Source of the DNA: Alphaproteobacteria bacterium
GTDB taxonomy: Bacteria > Pseudomonadota > Alphaproteobacteria > DSM-16000 > Inquilinaceae
DNA: 7,592 bases
Assembly: GCA_029263555.1 (NCBI GenBank)
Contig: JAJUFW010000126.1
Location: forward strand, 1 to 7,592
Direction: 5' to 3'
The notes under the pieces are model-generated. The model was given only the letters and a program-made list of their open reading frames with translations. It ran no database searches and was not told the origin of the DNA. Below are positions 6,488-7,592 of this stretch, in pieces. Position 1 is the stretch's first letter. The number at the start of each line of letters is the position of its first letter. The position numbers and the translations under genes are program-made.

Positions 6488-7403
6488 CCTCGCGATCGCC
6501 CCGGACGCCCAGCATCCGGCAGATGGCCAGCGTCAGCTCGGCCCGGTTCAGGGTGTAGAAGTGGAACTCACGAACGCCCTCGGCATGCAGCGTCCGGCAT
6601 TGCTCGACCGCGACGGTGGCGGCGACGAGGGCCCGCGTCTCCGGCTCGTCGTCCAGGCCGTCGAAGAGTTCCGCGAGCGCCGGCGGAACGCTGGCGCCGC
6701 ACGCTTCGGCGAACTGGATCGTGCGGGCGAAATTGGTGATCGGCAGAATGCCCGGCACGATCGGGACCGAAACCCCGGCCGCGGCGGCCCGGTCCCGGAA
6801 GCGCAGATAGGCGGCGTTGTCGAAGAAGAACTGGGTGATCGCCCGCGTCGCGCCGGCGTCGATCTTGCGCTTCAGGTTGTCCAGGTCGAATTCGGCGCTG
6901 GGCGCCGCCGGATGCACTTCCGGATAGGCGGCGACGCTGATCTCGAAATCCGCCACCCGCCGGAGCCCCGCGACCAGATCGGCCGCATAGGGATAGCCGC
7001 CCGGATGGGGCGTGTAGGTGCCGGCGATGCCCCCGACCCCGTCGCCGGGCGGATCGCCGCGCAGGGCGACCACATGCCGGATGCCGGCCTCCCAGTAGCC
7101 GCGGGCCACCTCGTCGATCTCGTCCCGCGTGGCGCCGACGCAGGTGAGATGCGCGGCCGCGACAAGGCCGGTCTCGCTCTGGATGCGCGCGACGGTCCCG
7201 TGGGTCCGCTCACGCGTCGTGCCGCCGGCGCCGTAGGTGACCGAGACGAAGCGCGGGCCGAGCGGCGCCAGCCGCCTGATCGAGGCCCACAGCGTCTCTT
7301 CCATCTTCTCGGTCTTGGGCGGGAAGAATTCGAAACTGACGCCGAGCCCGCCCGCCGGATCCGGCGGGAGAGCCTCGGCATTCCGGGAGGATGTCGGGGT
7401 CAT
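6474..7403 (-). CDS. metF: 5,10-methylenetetrahydrofolate reductase [NAD(P)H], FAD-dependent
   Basis: 309 residues, close to the 296 of E. coli MetF, forming a single TIM-barrel catalytic domain with no C-terminal regulatory domain. It reduces methylene-THF to methyl-THF, the substrate of MetH, in the cytoplasm. Visible motifs are VSFEFFPPKTEKMEE at 22-36 with Glu25 as the equivalent of E. coli Glu28, FVSVTYGAGG at 52-61, AHLTCVGATRDEI at 84-96, ALRGDPP at 113-119 with Asp117 matching Asp120, ITQFFFD at 189-195 with Gln191 matching Gln183, PGILPITNF at 217-225 and FHFYTLNR at 280-287. The ATG at 7403 overlaps the TGA of the preceding gene (ATGA), with GGAG 7 bases upstream inside that gene's last codons; another ATG at 7410 is out of frame. 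Translational coupling to the upstream gene is likely. metH follows 50 bases later, with a strong hairpin at the junction. The Ala-rich tail after residue 303 is not conserved in the family. Confidence 0.97.
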   Translation of the reverse strand: MTPTSSRNAEALPPDPAGGLGVSFEFFPPKTEKMEETLWASIRRLAPLGPRFVSVTYGAGGTTRERTHGTVARIQSETGLVAAAHLTCVGATRDEIDEVARGYWEAGIRHVVALRGDPPGDGVGGIAGTYTPHPGGYPYAADLVAGLRRVADFEISVAAYPEVHPAAPSAEFDLDNLKRKIDAGATRAITQFFFDNAAYLRFRDRAAAAGVSVPIVPGILPITNFARTIQFAEACGASVPPALAELFDGLDDEPETRALVAATVAVEQCRTLHAEGVREFHFYTLNRAELTLAICRMLGVRGDREAAAA

Positions 7404-7592
7404 TGCGCATCTCCGGCGTGCCGGGACGGCATCACGCGGTCAAGCATCGGCAGCGGCTTGCGCACCGCGCGCCATATCGTGACGGTGAGCGGATGACCCG
7501 GCAGATGGATGGGGGAATCGGTGTCGAAACCGGCGGCCGCAAGCCAGCCCATCACCTGCGCGTCGTCGAACCCCAGCCAGCGATGGGCATGC
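7400..7592 (-). CDS. C-terminus of a probable ArsR-family regulator / SAM-dependent methyltransferase fusion
   Basis: The last 63 residues of a gene whose start lies beyond the right edge. The readable end has HRWLGFDDAQVMGWLAAAGF, then HLPGHPLTVTIWRAVRKP, ending HAGDAQ. The sequence H-R-x-L-G-F-x-D-x-x-V/M-x-x-W-L-x-x-A-G, followed by a beta strand that ends in IWRA, is the typical final part of class I methyltransferases fused to an ArsR winged helix, which in many alphaproteobacteria precede metF and metH. The helix-turn-helix part is not in the window, so the regulator half is inferred from context. The TGA stop (7402-7400) overlaps the metF ATG by four bases, so the two genes are almost certainly cotranscribed. 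SahR, the SAH-responsive ArsR-type regulator of methionine-cycle genes in proteobacteria, would be the closest functional guess; the operon promoter would lie outside the window. Confidence 0.7.
   Translation of the reverse strand, partial: HAHRWLGFDDAQVMGWLAAAGFDTDSPIHLPGHPLTVTIWRAVRKPLPMLDRVMPSRHAGDAQ

Noticed and set aside
2947..6558. 1203-codon plus-strand open frame opposite metH and the end of metF
   Set aside because: It is the in-register antisense shadow of metH. The peptide is rich in Arg, Asp, His, Gln and Val with no recognisable domain, while the minus strand codes for a full, motif-complete MetH.

Overview
The window reads as a stretch of high-GC alphaproteobacterial chromosome, probably Rhodospirillales-like or a relative. 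That placement rests on gene content and protein style (a DUF1289 protein, a DUF4112 protein, a non-pyrrolysine MttB-family protein with its corrinoid protein, and an ArsR-type methyltransferase tail directly before metF and metH), not on a database search. No mobile element, tRNA, rRNA, CRISPR array or phage gene was seen. All genes but one lie on the minus strand and the DNA is densely packed; the longest gap without a gene is 163 bases.

Right part (2920-7592, read right to left): a methionine-cycle operon. It begins with the C-terminus of a protein that resembles the ArsR-family regulator / SAM-dependent methyltransferase fusions found before metF in many alphaproteobacteria. metF (5,10-methylenetetrahydrofolate reductase) overlaps it by ATGA. 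After 50 bases comes metH (cobalamin-dependent methionine synthase, 1167 residues, all four modules present). MetF makes methyl-THF and MetH passes its methyl group through B12 to homocysteine. An 11-bp perfect hairpin sits across the metF stop codon, and a GC-rich hairpin follows metH.

Middle part (1965-2811): three small genes. A YqaE/Pmp3-type two-helix membrane protein of 52 residues overlaps the start of a DUF4112 protein on the same strand. That gene runs tail to tail into a plus-strand DUF1289 protein, and the two stop codons share the four bases CTAG.

Left part (1-1801): an MttB-superfamily methyltransferase without pyrrolysine, followed 17 bases later by the N-terminal third or so of a corrinoid protein that runs off the left edge. 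Such pairs remove a methyl group from a quaternary or tertiary amine (glycine betaine in the characterised MtgB) onto cobalamin, from where it normally goes to THF. The window therefore holds a possible entry of methyl groups into the folate pool beside the two enzymes that handle methyl-THF. Whether this closeness is functional cannot be decided here. I found no convincing wholly new system; the most interesting points are the methyl-transfer neighbourhood, the metF/metH hairpin and the divergent class of MetH.
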